From assembly GCA_013695175.1 (NCBI GenBank), contig JACDAZ010000337.1, positions 1-7,544 of the forward strand: 7,544 nucleotides of DNA, read 5' to 3'. The position numbers and the translations under genes were made by a program. The notes under the pieces are model-generated. The model was not told where the DNA came from. It searched no databases and saw nothing but the letters and a program-made list of their open reading frames with translations. Source of the DNA: Flavisolibacter sp. (GTDB lineage: Bacteria > Bacteroidota > Bacteroidia > Chitinophagales > Chitinophagaceae). Positions 1-6,322 of this stretch are shown piece by piece; the stretch's first letter is position 1; every line of letters begins with the position of its first letter.

Positions 1-307
1 TTTTTGCAGGATCCATTCGCCATGCAGATGAATTATCAATAACAGTAATGCCTGCCTCAGCAAATACAGGTGCCCATTGTAAAGATGTATTTCCACCTGC
101 AGAAAATAAAGCTATTGCAGGTTTGGCTTTAATAGCATCATCCATGCTTACAATAGAAAATGAAGTCCCTTTAAATTTGATTTCTTTTCCTATTGATCTT
201 TCTGATGCAACGGGTATAATTTCATCAACGGTAAAAGTTCTTTCTTCTAATACCTGTAAAATTTTGGAGCCAACTAAACCCGTAGCGCCAACAACGGCAA
301 TTTTCAT
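1..307 (-). CDS. asd: Aspartate-semialdehyde dehydrogenase, N-terminal part (cut by window edge)
   Basis: Converts L-aspartyl-4-phosphate to L-aspartate 4-semialdehyde with NADPH, the branch step to lysine/diaminopimelate, threonine and methionine; cytosolic. Read on the minus strand, the 102 visible codons begin MKIAVVGATGLVGSKILQVL. This is the family's N-terminal beta strand plus the GATGLVG nucleotide-binding loop (residues 7-13). FSAGGNTS (68-75) and VIDNSSAWRMDP (89-100) are the usual asd signatures of the Rossmann domain. The catalytic cysteine and dimerisation domain lie beyond the left edge. The ATG at 307-305 is the natural start because the glycine-rich loop follows at the normal distance. 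No Shine-Dalgarno is present, and a strong hairpin lies 14 nt upstream. The gene is divergent from the lamin-tail protein gene. Family call is strong; only the 3' end is unseen. Confidence 0.93.
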   Translation of the reverse strand, partial: MKIAVVGATGLVGSKILQVLEERTFTVDEIIPVASERSIGKEIKFKGTSFSIVSMDDAIKAKPAIALFSAGGNTSLQWAPVFAEAGITVIDNSSAWRMDPAK

Positions 308-321
308 CGTATTATAATTTA

Positions 322-344
322 AAACCTTCCATAGAGGAAGGTTT
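322..344. promoter_or_regulatory. Perfect 9-bp hairpin in the asd leader
   Basis: AAACCTTCC (322-330) and GGAAGGTTT (336-344) are perfect complements around a 5-nt loop, ATAGA. On the plus strand a run of six T (347-352) follows within 3 nt, which is terminator-like. On the minus strand the hairpin ends 14 nt before the asd ATG and would fold in the asd 5' leader. Both flanking genes point away, so it does not end either of them. It could block plus-strand transcription antisense to asd, tune asd translation, or be a dispersed palindromic repeat. Confidence 0.6.
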
Positions 345-417
345 AATTTTTTGATATTATTATTCTTCCCTTTTAAATAAAATAAAGTTGCTTATAGATT
401 ATCTTTTTCATCGGGCA

Positions 418-425
418 CGAAAGTA
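418..425 (-). promoter_or_regulatory. Possible -7 box for asd
   Basis: TACTTTCG on the minus strand resembles the Bacteroidetes -7 consensus TAnnTTTG with one mismatch. It would give asd a leader of roughly 105 nt containing the hairpin at 322-344. No convincing TTG-type -33 element was found at the expected spacing, so this is tentative. Confidence 0.25.
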
Positions 426-484
426 TAAATAATTTTTAATTCTTAAGGTGTACACATTTAAAAAGGTATGTATAAATTGTGTTG

Positions 485-2197
485 ATGATAACAAGGTGGC
501 TGCCATTGCTTCTTTTACTGACCTTCAACACTTCAGGTTTTTCCCAGGTAATTCAACGCTATGATGTTGTTATTAGTGAAATAATGGCTGACCCAACACC
601 ACAGGTAGGCTTACCAAATGCAGAATATATTGAACTTAAAAATGTAAGTGGCAGACCGATCAATCTTGCAGGATGGAGGATCAGCACATCTACTTCAACA
701 AGTGGTGCATTTCCATCTTTTCAACTGGAAGCAGACAGTTTTGTTATACTTACAACAACGACACAGGCAACTAATTTTATGCCTTTTGGAAAAGTGTTAG
801 CAGTTCCATCTTTCCCTGCTTTACCTAACGACGGCAGTGTTCTTACACTAAGATCTAATGAAGGAAGGACAATTCATTCGGTTGAATATAATATGAATTG
901 GTATCAAAATGAATTAAAAAGAGAAGGTGGTTGGTCATTAGAAATGATTGATGTTAGAAATCCCTGTAGTGGAACAACAAATTGGAAAGCAAGTACAGAC
1001 CCCAGCGGTGGAACACCGGGTAAGAAAAATTCTGTTGACGCAATTAATCCGGATAAAACACCCCCCAGATTATTAAGAACTTATAGCCTTGATAGTGTAA
1101 CTATTGTTGCTGTTTTTGATGAACCGTTAGATAGTTTATTTGCAGCAACAATAAATAATTATAGCATTTCAAACAATATTGCAATTAATTCTGCATCACC
1201 GGTTGCACCCCTTTTTTCAACAGTAATTTTAAAACTTGCATCACCAATTTTACCGGGAACAACTTATACATTAAATGTTACAAATCTGCATGATTGCAGT
1301 GGCAACGTAATCGGTATTCATAATCATTCTAAAGTTGGATCAGCACAAGAACCTTTACCATTTGATATTATTATAAATGAAATTTTATTTAATCCAAAAC
1401 CTAATGGTTATGATTTTGTAGAATTTTACAACAGGAGTAATAAAATACTGGACTTAAGTAAACTCTCTATTGCTAACAGAAATTCAGCCGGTAGTTTAGC
1501 TTCTATCAGGAAATTAACAACAACGCCATACCTTCTTTTTCCTGGTGAATACATTGTTGTTACTGAAAACCCGGCATCATTAAGCACTCTTTATTTTGTT
1601 CCAGAACCGTCCCGGATTTTGACACTTAGTTTGCCTTCTTACCCAAACACAAATGGAACTGTTGTTCTTTTAAATGAGCAGGGTACTATTGTGGATGAAG
1701 TATCCTACTCAGAAAAGTGGCACTTTGATTTAATTACCAACAGGGAAGGGATATCATTAGAAAGAATTGACCCTTCCGGTCCCTCCAATAATCCTTCAAA
1801 CTGGCATTCAGCCGCATCCACTGCAGGCTATGCTACACCTGGTTATAAAAATTCTCAATTTCTTCAAGCTAACAGATCCAATATTAAAATTGAAGTATTG
1901 CCGAAAGTTTTTTCTCCTGATGGTGATGGTTATGATGATTTTGCTATTATCAATTATAATGTAAATGAACCCGGCTTTGTTGCAAATATTACCATCTTCG
2001 ATGCAGCTGGCAGACCGGTAAAACAACTGGCAAGAAATAATTTGATGGGTGTAAGCGGATCCTGGAAATGGGACGGCCTGGATGATAAAGGTTCTAAACT
2101 TTCAATAGGAACCTATATAATATTTATTGAGTTACATAACCTGCAGGGTAAAAAGGAGCAGATTAAAAAAACCATAGTCTTAGCAAGAAGATTATGA
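485..2197 (+). CDS. Secreted protein with two lamin-tail domains and a FlgD-like C-terminal domain
   Basis: A 570-residue exported protein. Residues 1-21 (MITRWLPLLLLLTFNTSGFS) look like a signal peptide, with cleavage near SGFSQ. Domain order: lamin-tail domain 1 (about 25-186, starting VVISEIMADP, with EYIELKN); an Ig-like domain of the Big_5 type (about 192-285, TPPRLLRTYSLDSVTIVAVF, ending GTTYTLNVTNL); lamin-tail domain 2 (about 291-457, IIINEILFNP, FVEFYN); and a FlgD-type/gliding-associated Ig domain (about 470-570, KVFSPDGDGYDD, then GTYIIFIEL) ending in basic residues. That ending suits a type IX secretion sorting domain. The two lamin-tail domains look like an internal duplication: both end in a TPG-K-NS motif. 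An in-frame GTG lies at 479, but the ATG at 485 leaves a better signal peptide. Ligand and function are unknown; a cell-surface or extracellular structural/adhesive role is inferred from the domains. Confidence 0.85.
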   Translation: MITRWLPLLLLLTFNTSGFSQVIQRYDVVISEIMADPTPQVGLPNAEYIELKNVSGRPINLAGWRISTSTSTSGAFPSFQLEADSFVILTTTTQATNFMPFGKVLAVPSFPALPNDGSVLTLRSNEGRTIHSVEYNMNWYQNELKREGGWSLEMIDVRNPCSGTTNWKASTDPSGGTPGKKNSVDAINPDKTPPRLLRTYSLDSVTIVAVFDEPLDSLFAATINNYSISNNIAINSASPVAPLFSTVILKLASPILPGTTYTLNVTNLHDCSGNVIGIHNHSKVGSAQEPLPFDIIINEILFNPKPNGYDFVEFYNRSNKILDLSKLSIANRNSAGSLASIRKLTTTPYLLFPGEYIVVTENPASLSTLYFVPEPSRILTLSLPSYPNTNGTVVLLNEQGTIVDEVSYSEKWHFDLITNREGISLERIDPSGPSNNPSNWHSAASTAGYATPGYKNSQFLQANRSNIKIEVLPKVFSPDGDGYDDFAIINYNVNEPGFVANITIFDAAGRPVKQLARNNLMGVSGSWKWDGLDDKGSKLSIGTYIIFIELHNLQGKKEQIKKTIVLARRL

Positions 2198-2213
2198 GCC
2201 GATGTTTTAATAT

Positions 2214-2390
2214 TGGTTGATCTGTAGTAGCATCTTCAAAATATAGTTCTAAAGCTTCTGTTAGATTTGAAATTGCTTATTCTTTAGTAATTCCAAAACT
2301 TGACACATCTACATCTAAACATTGAGCGACATAATTATTACCCTCTTGCCAAACAATATTTTTTAATTGTATAAAGACATTAAAAACTTT
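2214..2390 (-). pseudogene. Relic of a HicB-family antitoxin
   Basis: Minus-strand translation of this gap gives a recognisable HicB-like domain. VWQEGNNYVAQCLDVDV is followed by SSFGITKE, then a TAA stop (2279-2277), then AISNLTEALELYFED in the same frame. HicB-type antitoxins have the same pattern: a strand with W/YVA-C-L-VDV, a turn, then an 'EEA--NL-EALELYFE' helix. The stop falls where the family normally has Glu, so a single GAA/GAG to TAA change would explain it. No in-frame ATG precedes the domain: the frame opens after a stop at 2420-2418. The C-terminal tail runs into the 3' end of the lamin-tail gene. No HicA toxin is present. It is read as a dead or solitary antitoxin remnant. The family call rests on pattern recognition only. 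Confidence 0.62.
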
Positions 2391-2427
2391 ATAATTTCTA
2401 CCAGGTTTGGATTTTCCTTATCCATTT

Positions 2428-2445
2428 AAGATTATTAATAATCTT
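2428..2445. repeat. 18-bp perfect palindrome after the kinase gene
   Basis: AAGATTATTAATAATCTT is perfectly self-complementary and starts 1 bp after the kinase stop codon. It is A/T-only apart from two G/C pairs, has no loop, and no T-run follows on the minus strand. It is therefore a weak terminator at best and could equally be a protein-binding site or chance. Confidence 0.4.
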
Positions 2446-2446
2446 C

Positions 2447-3370
2447 TTAAACCAATTCAATTTCGAAATTTACCAGCTCCTGGAATTGTGTAAGTCTCTT
2501 ATCAATATCTTCTCTTGTTAATTCTTTCAATCTCTCTGTTCCAAATTTTTCAACACAAAAACTTGCCATTACTGAACCGATTATAATACCTGTCTTCATG
2601 TTTTCAAAAGAAATATCTTTTGTACGTGCAAGATGTCCAATAAATCCTCCGGCAAACGTATCACCGGCACCGGTAGGATCAAATACTTCTTCAAGTGGAA
2701 GCGCCGGTGCAAAAAATACCTTGTCCTCATGAAAAATTAATGCCCCGTGTTCACCTTTTTTAATGATAACATACTGAGGGCCCATCTCTGTGATCTTTCT
2801 TGCTGCCTTTACCAAAGAATATTCATGGCTTAGTTCCCTGGCTTCACTGTCATTCACCATCAGCACATCTACTTTCTCCAACACTTTTTTAAGATCATCC
2901 ATTGCCGATTCCATCCAAAAATTCATAGTATCCATTACTACCAATTTTGGACGATTTTGCAATTGGTCAATAACATCCAGTTGCACTGAAGGTGCCAGGT
3001 TGCCCAACATTAAAAATTCACAGTCCTGGTAACTTTCCGGTACTACAGGTTTAAAATCTCCCAAAACATTTAACTGGGTTTCAAGAGTGTCTCTGGTGTT
3101 CATATCCATATGATACCTGCCACTCCAGAAAAAAGATTTTTCATCTTTTTTAATTTGCACTCCTTCCATCATAACACCTCTTTGCATAAGCATGTCTAAC
3201 TCCTCTTGCGGAAAATCACCTCCCACTACAGAAATTTGATTGATAGGCTGGCAAAAATTGCTGGCACTCCATGCTATATATGTAGCAGCACCACCAATAA
3301 TTTTATCACTTTTACCAAAAGGGGTTTCTATTGCATCAAAAGCCATGGAACCAACAACAATAAGAGACAT
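2447..3370 (-). CDS. PfkB/ribokinase-family sugar or nucleoside kinase
   Basis: A 307-residue cytosolic kinase that should transfer phosphate from ATP to a hydroxyl of a sugar or nucleoside; the substrate cannot be read from sequence. Family marks in order: an N-terminal VVGSMAFD strand (5-12) for substrate binding, GGAATY (26-31) as the first PfkB glycine motif, MVNDSEAREL (171-180), VIIKKGEHGALIF (201-213), and the C-terminal signature DPTGAGDTFAGG (231-242) with the catalytic Asp at 237 and the anion-hole glycines before it. Length is normal for the family. The ATG at 3370-3368 gives the standard N-terminal strand; there is no Shine-Dalgarno. It is divergent from paaE, and the two starts share a 154-bp intergenic region. 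No direct link to phenylacetate catabolism is evident. Ribokinase, adenosine kinase and an uncharacterised Bacteroidetes PfkB are all possible. Confidence 0.9.
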   Translation of the reverse strand: MSLIVVGSMAFDAIETPFGKSDKIIGGAATYIAWSASNFCQPINQISVVGGDFPQEELDMLMQRGVMMEGVQIKKDEKSFFWSGRYHMDMNTRDTLETQLNVLGDFKPVVPESYQDCEFLMLGNLAPSVQLDVIDQLQNRPKLVVMDTMNFWMESAMDDLKKVLEKVDVLMVNDSEARELSHEYSLVKAARKITEMGPQYVIIKKGEHGALIFHEDKVFFAPALPLEEVFDPTGAGDTFAGGFIGHLARTKDISFENMKTGIIIGSVMASFCVEKFGTERLKELTREDIDKRLTQFQELVNFEIELV

Positions 3371-3449
3371 AATTTAAATTTTGAGTATAATGTAAGAAGC
3401 AGGAATAAAATTCCTTATTCTGGTACCTTTTATTTTTTTAACAGGCGTG

Positions 3450-3457
3450 CAAACCTA
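3450..3457 (-). promoter_or_regulatory. Candidate -7 box for the PfkB kinase
   Basis: TAGGTTTG on the minus strand matches TAnnTTTG exactly, giving a leader of about 75-80 nt. No clear -33 TTTG lies at the usual spacing. The upstream side of this box is the ATGGCTTTAAC element shared with paaA, so the element might influence both divergent genes. Confidence 0.35.
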
Positions 3458-3469
3458 CTACATATTTAG

Positions 3470-3486
3470 TTTTGCATGGCTTTAAC
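3470..3486 (+). promoter_or_regulatory. Shared paa upstream element, copy 1 (paaE)
   Basis: TTTTGCATGGCTTTAAC. The 11-mer ATGGCTTTAAC (3476-3486) recurs exactly upstream of paaA at 5192-5202, each time preceded by TTTTG (with one extra C here). A TAnnTTTG box follows 20 bp downstream, and the start codon is 49 bp from the motif start. It may be an operator or a shared -33 region. It is not palindromic. Confidence 0.5.
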
Positions 3487-3506
3487 TTCTTCAATAATTC
3501 AGACCC

Positions 3507-3514
3507 TATCTTTG
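3507..3514 (+). promoter_or_regulatory. Candidate -7 box for paaE
   Basis: TATCTTTG matches TAnnTTTG and ends 10 bp before the paaE ATG, so the transcript would have a very short leader of about 5 nt or be nearly leaderless. This is a consensus match only. Confidence 0.4.
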
Positions 3515-3524
3515 AAATTATCTT

Positions 3525-4604
3525 ATGATTCATTTTCACTCACTCCAGGTTAAAAAGGTACAAAAGGAAACAGAGGATTGTGTTTCTATAATTTTTGAAG
3601 TACCGGAAGAAAAAATAGAACTATTCCGGTTCAGGCAGGGACAAAGTCTGACCATAAAAAAACAATTCAATGGCGAAGAAGCCAGGCGAACTTATTCCAT
3701 CTGCAGTGCCCCATCAGACCACATTTTACGTGTAGCAGTAAAAAAAGTGGAAGGTGGCATTTTTTCAACCTGGGCTAATGAAGAATTAAAAGCCGGTGAT
3801 ATCATTGATGTTATGCCCCCGGTGGGAAAGTTTTATACCGAGTTGGATCCTGCACAAACAAAACACTACCTGGCATTTGCAGCAGGCAGTGGCATTACTC
3901 CCGTACTTTCTATTATTAAAACAACTTTACAAACAGAACCTAAAAGCTTTTTTACATTAGTCTTTGGCAACCGAACTAAAAATTCAATAATTTTCAAAGA
4001 AGAACTGGAGGCATTAAAAGATAAATTCATTGACCGATTTCGTATCTATCATATTTTAAGCCGTGAAAAAACAGATACTCCTATTAATCATGGAAGGATT
4101 GATGTTGAGAAACTGGATATTCTTTTTTCAAAAGTGATTAATTTGCAAAAAAAAGATGAAGTATTTCTTTGTGGTCCTGAAGAAATGATCTTTTGCATAA
4201 AAAATTATCTGTCTGACAGAGGATTACCCCCGGAGAAAATACATTTTGAATTATTTACAATACCGGGACAAAAAAAATCAGTAGTTACAGATAAAAAACA
4301 ATTTGTTACCGATTCAGGCCCAAAAGCAAATATTAGTGTAAAGGTGGATGGGATCATGTTTGATTTTGAGCTTGGTTATGAAGGAGAAACTATACTGGAT
4401 GCCGCCTTGAAACAGGGAGCTGACCTGCCTTACGCCTGTAAAGGTGGTGTTTGTACTACATGTAAAGCTAAACTTATACAAGGTGAAGTAGCCATGGATG
4501 TAAACTGGAGCCTGGAGCCGGATGAACTGGAACAAGGATTTATATTAACCTGCCAGTCTCACCCAAAAACTGAAAAAGTGATGGTGGATTTTGATACGAA
4601 ATAA
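3525..4604 (+). CDS. paaE: Phenylacetyl-CoA 1,2-epoxidase reductase subunit PaaE
   Basis: Reductase of the ring-epoxidising complex. It takes a hydride from NAD(P)H onto FAD and passes single electrons through a 2Fe-2S cluster to the PaaA di-iron centre. The 359 residues fit the usual full length. FAD domain: residues 1-105, with RTYS (55-58) for flavin phosphate binding. NAD(P) domain: about 110-245, with GSGITP (121-126), VFGNRT (146-151) and CGPEEM (216-221). Plant-type ferredoxin domain: about 268-359, with cluster ligands Cys305, Cys310, Cys313 (CKGGVCTTC) and Cys343 (TCQSHP). The start is certain, since the N-terminus IHFHSLQVKKVQKET and the LPYACKGGVC region follow the E. coli PaaE pattern (recalled). 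It leads the cluster; the next gene starts 11 bp after its stop. Confidence 0.96.
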   Translation: MIHFHSLQVKKVQKETEDCVSIIFEVPEEKIELFRFRQGQSLTIKKQFNGEEARRTYSICSAPSDHILRVAVKKVEGGIFSTWANEELKAGDIIDVMPPVGKFYTELDPAQTKHYLAFAAGSGITPVLSIIKTTLQTEPKSFFTLVFGNRTKNSIIFKEELEALKDKFIDRFRIYHILSREKTDTPINHGRIDVEKLDILFSKVINLQKKDEVFLCGPEEMIFCIKNYLSDRGLPPEKIHFELFTIPGQKKSVVTDKKQFVTDSGPKANISVKVDGIMFDFELGYEGETILDAALKQGADLPYACKGGVCTTCKAKLIQGEVAMDVNWSLEPDELEQGFILTCQSHPKTEKVMVDFDTK

Positions 4605-4615
4605 AATCAAACAAA

Positions 4616-5179
4616 ATGAATACAAATTCAGAGGTACGTTTTTTAAAAAATGAAGAATGGAAAATTCTTCCTTATAAAAATGCTTATGGGGATCGATATG
4701 CATTAAGCTCCCATGGCAGGTTAGTTTGTTTTAAAAAAGATATAAAAAAAGGACAGCTTTTAAGATTAAGCAGACAGGGCGGTTATCCTATATGGCGAGC
4801 TATTCGCAAAGGAGAGTATTTTGCCATTTTATTACACCGCCTCGTTGCCAAATATTTTCTTCAAAAACCTTCTTCTGAAAATAAATTTGTCATTCATCTT
4901 AATCATAATAAAGAAGATAACAGGTTTAAAAATTTAAGATGGGCGACGCAACAGCAAGTAACAAAACATAACAAAAAAAATCCCTTAGTAATAGCAGCAA
5001 AAGATAAAGCACGTTTAAATCCACAAAGAAAACATAGTAAACTTACACCTGCTCAAATCCGTTCTATTAGAAAACTGCTGAACCAAAAGAAGACCTTGAA
5101 AGAAATTGCTCAAAAATATGGTGTTTCGGATATGCAGATTCACAGGATTAAAACAGGTGAAAACTGGAGTGGCGTTTAA
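4616..5179 (+). CDS. NUMOD4/HNH-endonuclease-like protein with C-terminal HTH
   Basis: A 187-residue basic protein. Residues about 13-50 (EEWKILPY, YALSSHGRLVCFKK) match the NUMOD4 DNA-binding module of homing endonucleases. Residues 73-112 look like an HNH_3-type nuclease core: LHRLVAKYFL with His74, then HLNHNKEDNRFKNLRWAT with His94, Asn102 and Asn106. The position before the second His is Ile, where active enzymes usually have Asp, so activity is doubtful. Residues 140-185 (KLTPAQIRSIRKLLNQKKTL, KEIAQKYGVSDMQIHRIKTG) form a resolvase-like HTH with a conserved 'I--G--W' tail. It starts 11 bp after paaE and ends 68 bp before paaA on the same strand, and it is more A-rich than its neighbours. 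It could be a free-standing homing-endonuclease-like gene that entered the operon, or a domesticated DNA-binding regulator. Confidence 0.8.
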   Translation: MNTNSEVRFLKNEEWKILPYKNAYGDRYALSSHGRLVCFKKDIKKGQLLRLSRQGGYPIWRAIRKGEYFAILLHRLVAKYFLQKPSSENKFVIHLNHNKEDNRFKNLRWATQQQVTKHNKKNPLVIAAKDKARLNPQRKHSKLTPAQIRSIRKLLNQKKTLKEIAQKYGVSDMQIHRIKTGENWSGV

Positions 5180-5180
5180 A

Positions 5181-5202
5181 ATGGCCTTTTGATGGCTTTA
5201 AC
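5181..5202 (+). promoter_or_regulatory. Shared paa upstream element, copy 2 (paaA), with adjacent half-copy
   Basis: ATGGCTTTAAC at 5192-5202 is identical to 3476-3486 upstream of paaE and is preceded by TTTTG. Immediately before it lies a degenerate copy, ATGGCCTTTTG (5181-5191), giving two tandem 11-bp units one helical turn apart. A TAnnTTTG box follows 22 bp downstream and the paaA ATG is 56 bp from the exact copy. A role as a transcription-factor site or promoter element is inferred. Confidence 0.5.
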
Positions 5203-5224
5203 AGCATTATCGTCAGTTTAAAAT

Positions 5225-5232
5225 TAAATTTG
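5225..5232 (+). promoter_or_regulatory. Candidate -7 box for paaA
   Basis: TAAATTTG matches TAnnTTTG, 15 bp before the paaA start, implying a leader of about 10 nt. It would let paaABC be transcribed separately from paaE and the HNH gene. Confidence 0.4.
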
Positions 5233-5247
5233 TAGTTAATAAATTTT

Positions 5248-6195
5248 ATGGCTGTACATGAATTAGAAGATATTTTTCAAAATAAAATTGATGCAGAAGT
5301 TCGCATTGAGCCCAAAGACTGGATGCCGGAAAAATACCGCCAGACTTTAATCAGGCAGATAAGTCAGCATGCACACAGCGAAATTGTAGGTATGTTACCT
5401 GAAGGCAACTGGATCAGCCGGGCACCTTCCTTAAAACGCAAACAAATTTTAATTGCCAAAGTACAAGACGAGGCGGGACATGGTTTGTATTTATATTCCG
5501 CTGCTGAAACCCTAGGCATTTCCAGGGATGAAATGATAGAACAATTACACAGTGGCAAAGCCAAATATTCATCCATTTTTAATTATCCAACGCTTAACTG
5601 GGCTGACATGGGTGTGATTGGATGGCTGGTTGATGGTGCTGCTATTATGAACCAGGTTCCTTTATGCCGCGCCTCCTTCGGACCTTATAGCCGTGCTATG
5701 ATAAGAGTTTGTAAAGAAGAAAGTTTTCATCAACGCCAGGGATTTGAAGCTCTTATTGTTTTAAGCAAAGGAACAGAAGCACAGCGTGCCATGGTACAGG
5801 ATGCAATTGATAGATGGTGGTGGCCAAGTTTAATGATGTTTGGACCTCATGACAGCGAAAGCCTGCACAGTGAGCAAAGTATGAAATGGAAAATTAAACG
5901 TTTTAGCAATGATGAATTGCGACAGCGTTTTGTTGACATGTGTGCTGAACAGGTGAAGCTTTTGGGAATGACACTTCCTGATCCTGACTTAAAATGGAAT
6001 GAAGAAAGAAAGCACTATGATTTTGGTAAAATAAACTGGGAGGAATTTTGGAATGTAGTAAATGGAAATGGTCCATGCAATAAACAAAGACTGGATGCCA
6101 GGAAAAAAGCATGGGAAGACGGTGCCTGGGTAAGAGAAGCAGCAGTGGCACATGCGGAAAAGAGAGCGGAGAGGATGAGGGTGAAAGCTGCTTAG
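5248..6195 (+). CDS. paaA: Phenylacetyl-CoA 1,2-epoxidase catalytic subunit PaaA
   Basis: Di-iron oxygenase subunit that inserts one oxygen of O2 across C1-C2 of the phenylacetyl-CoA ring, using electrons from PaaE; cytosolic, in complex with PaaC. The 315-residue length is normal. It has a ferritin-like four-helix fold with both EXXH signatures: QDEAGHG (Glu75, His78) and CKEESFHQ (Glu158, His161). Glu45 (HSEIVG) and Asp129 (WLVDGAA) sit at positions that match the remaining iron ligands of E. coli PaaA with a +3 offset (residue numbers recalled). So the active site appears intact. [20 protein letters not shown] and [11 protein letters not shown] are also PaaA-typical. The ATG at 5248 gives the usual short N-terminus ([11 protein letters not shown]). 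It begins the tight A-B-C order of subunits. Confidence 0.96.
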   Translation: MAVHELEDIFQNKIDAEVRIEPKDWMPEKYRQTLIRQISQHAHSEIVGMLPEGNWISRAPSLKRKQILIAKVQDEAGHGLYLYSAAETLGISRDEMIEQLHSGKAKYSSIFNYPTLNWADMGVIGWLVDGAAIMNQVPLCRASFGPYSRAMIRVCKEESFHQRQGFEALIVLSKGTEAQRAMVQDAIDRWWWPSLMMFGPHDSESLHSEQSMKWKIKRFSNDELRQRFVDMCAEQVKLLGMTLPDPDLKWNEERKHYDFGKINWEEFWNVVNGNGPCNKQRLDARKKAWEDGAWVREAAVAHAEKRAERMRVKAA

Positions 6196-6245
6196 AAAAT
6201 GTAAAATATAAAAGTAAAAAAGTTTAGCTCTATACTTTTCTAAGC
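6190..6245. repeat. Inverted repeat spanning the paaA stop and the paaA-paaB gap
   Basis: GCTTAGAAAA (6190-6199, containing the paaA TAG) and TTTTCTAAGC (6236-6245) are perfect complements 36 nt apart, and near-complementarity continues outwards. A competing shorter stem, AAAAGTA (6210-6216) with TACTTTT (6233-6239), uses part of the same right arm, so two exclusive mRNA folds are possible. No T-run follows, which argues against a simple terminator. It may affect processing or relative expression of paaA and paaB. Confidence 0.45.
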
Positions 6246-6322
6246 TTTGTTACTACTATCAGGCTTCTGTTGTGTCACTCACTTGTACGTTTTGTAATTC
6301 TATTCAGCAATAAATAAGCTTT

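Noticed and set aside
48..317. Plus-strand open frame of 89 codons at the left edge
   Set aside because: It is antisense to the clear asd reading frame and has no protein-like features.
479..484. GTG start two codons upstream for the lamin-tail protein
   Set aside because: The ATG at 485 gives a standard signal peptide start; GTG at 479 adds only two residues and no better leader.
2361..2423. Minus-strand short frame starting MDKENPNLVEII in the kinase/lamin-tail gap
   Set aside because: It ends after 20 codons, overlaps the HicB-like frame and looks like an out-of-frame shadow; not convincing as a HicA remnant.
2428..2445. 18-bp palindrome as a rho-independent terminator
   Set aside because: Almost all A/T, no loop and no T-run on the kinase strand; kept only as a palindrome.
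3206..3469. Plus-strand open frame overlapping the kinase 5' end and intergenic region
   Set aside because: Antisense to the PfkB kinase over most of its length, and no recognisable domain.
4314..4535. Minus-strand open frame inside paaE
   Set aside because: Antisense to the ferredoxin domain of PaaE, with no independent support.
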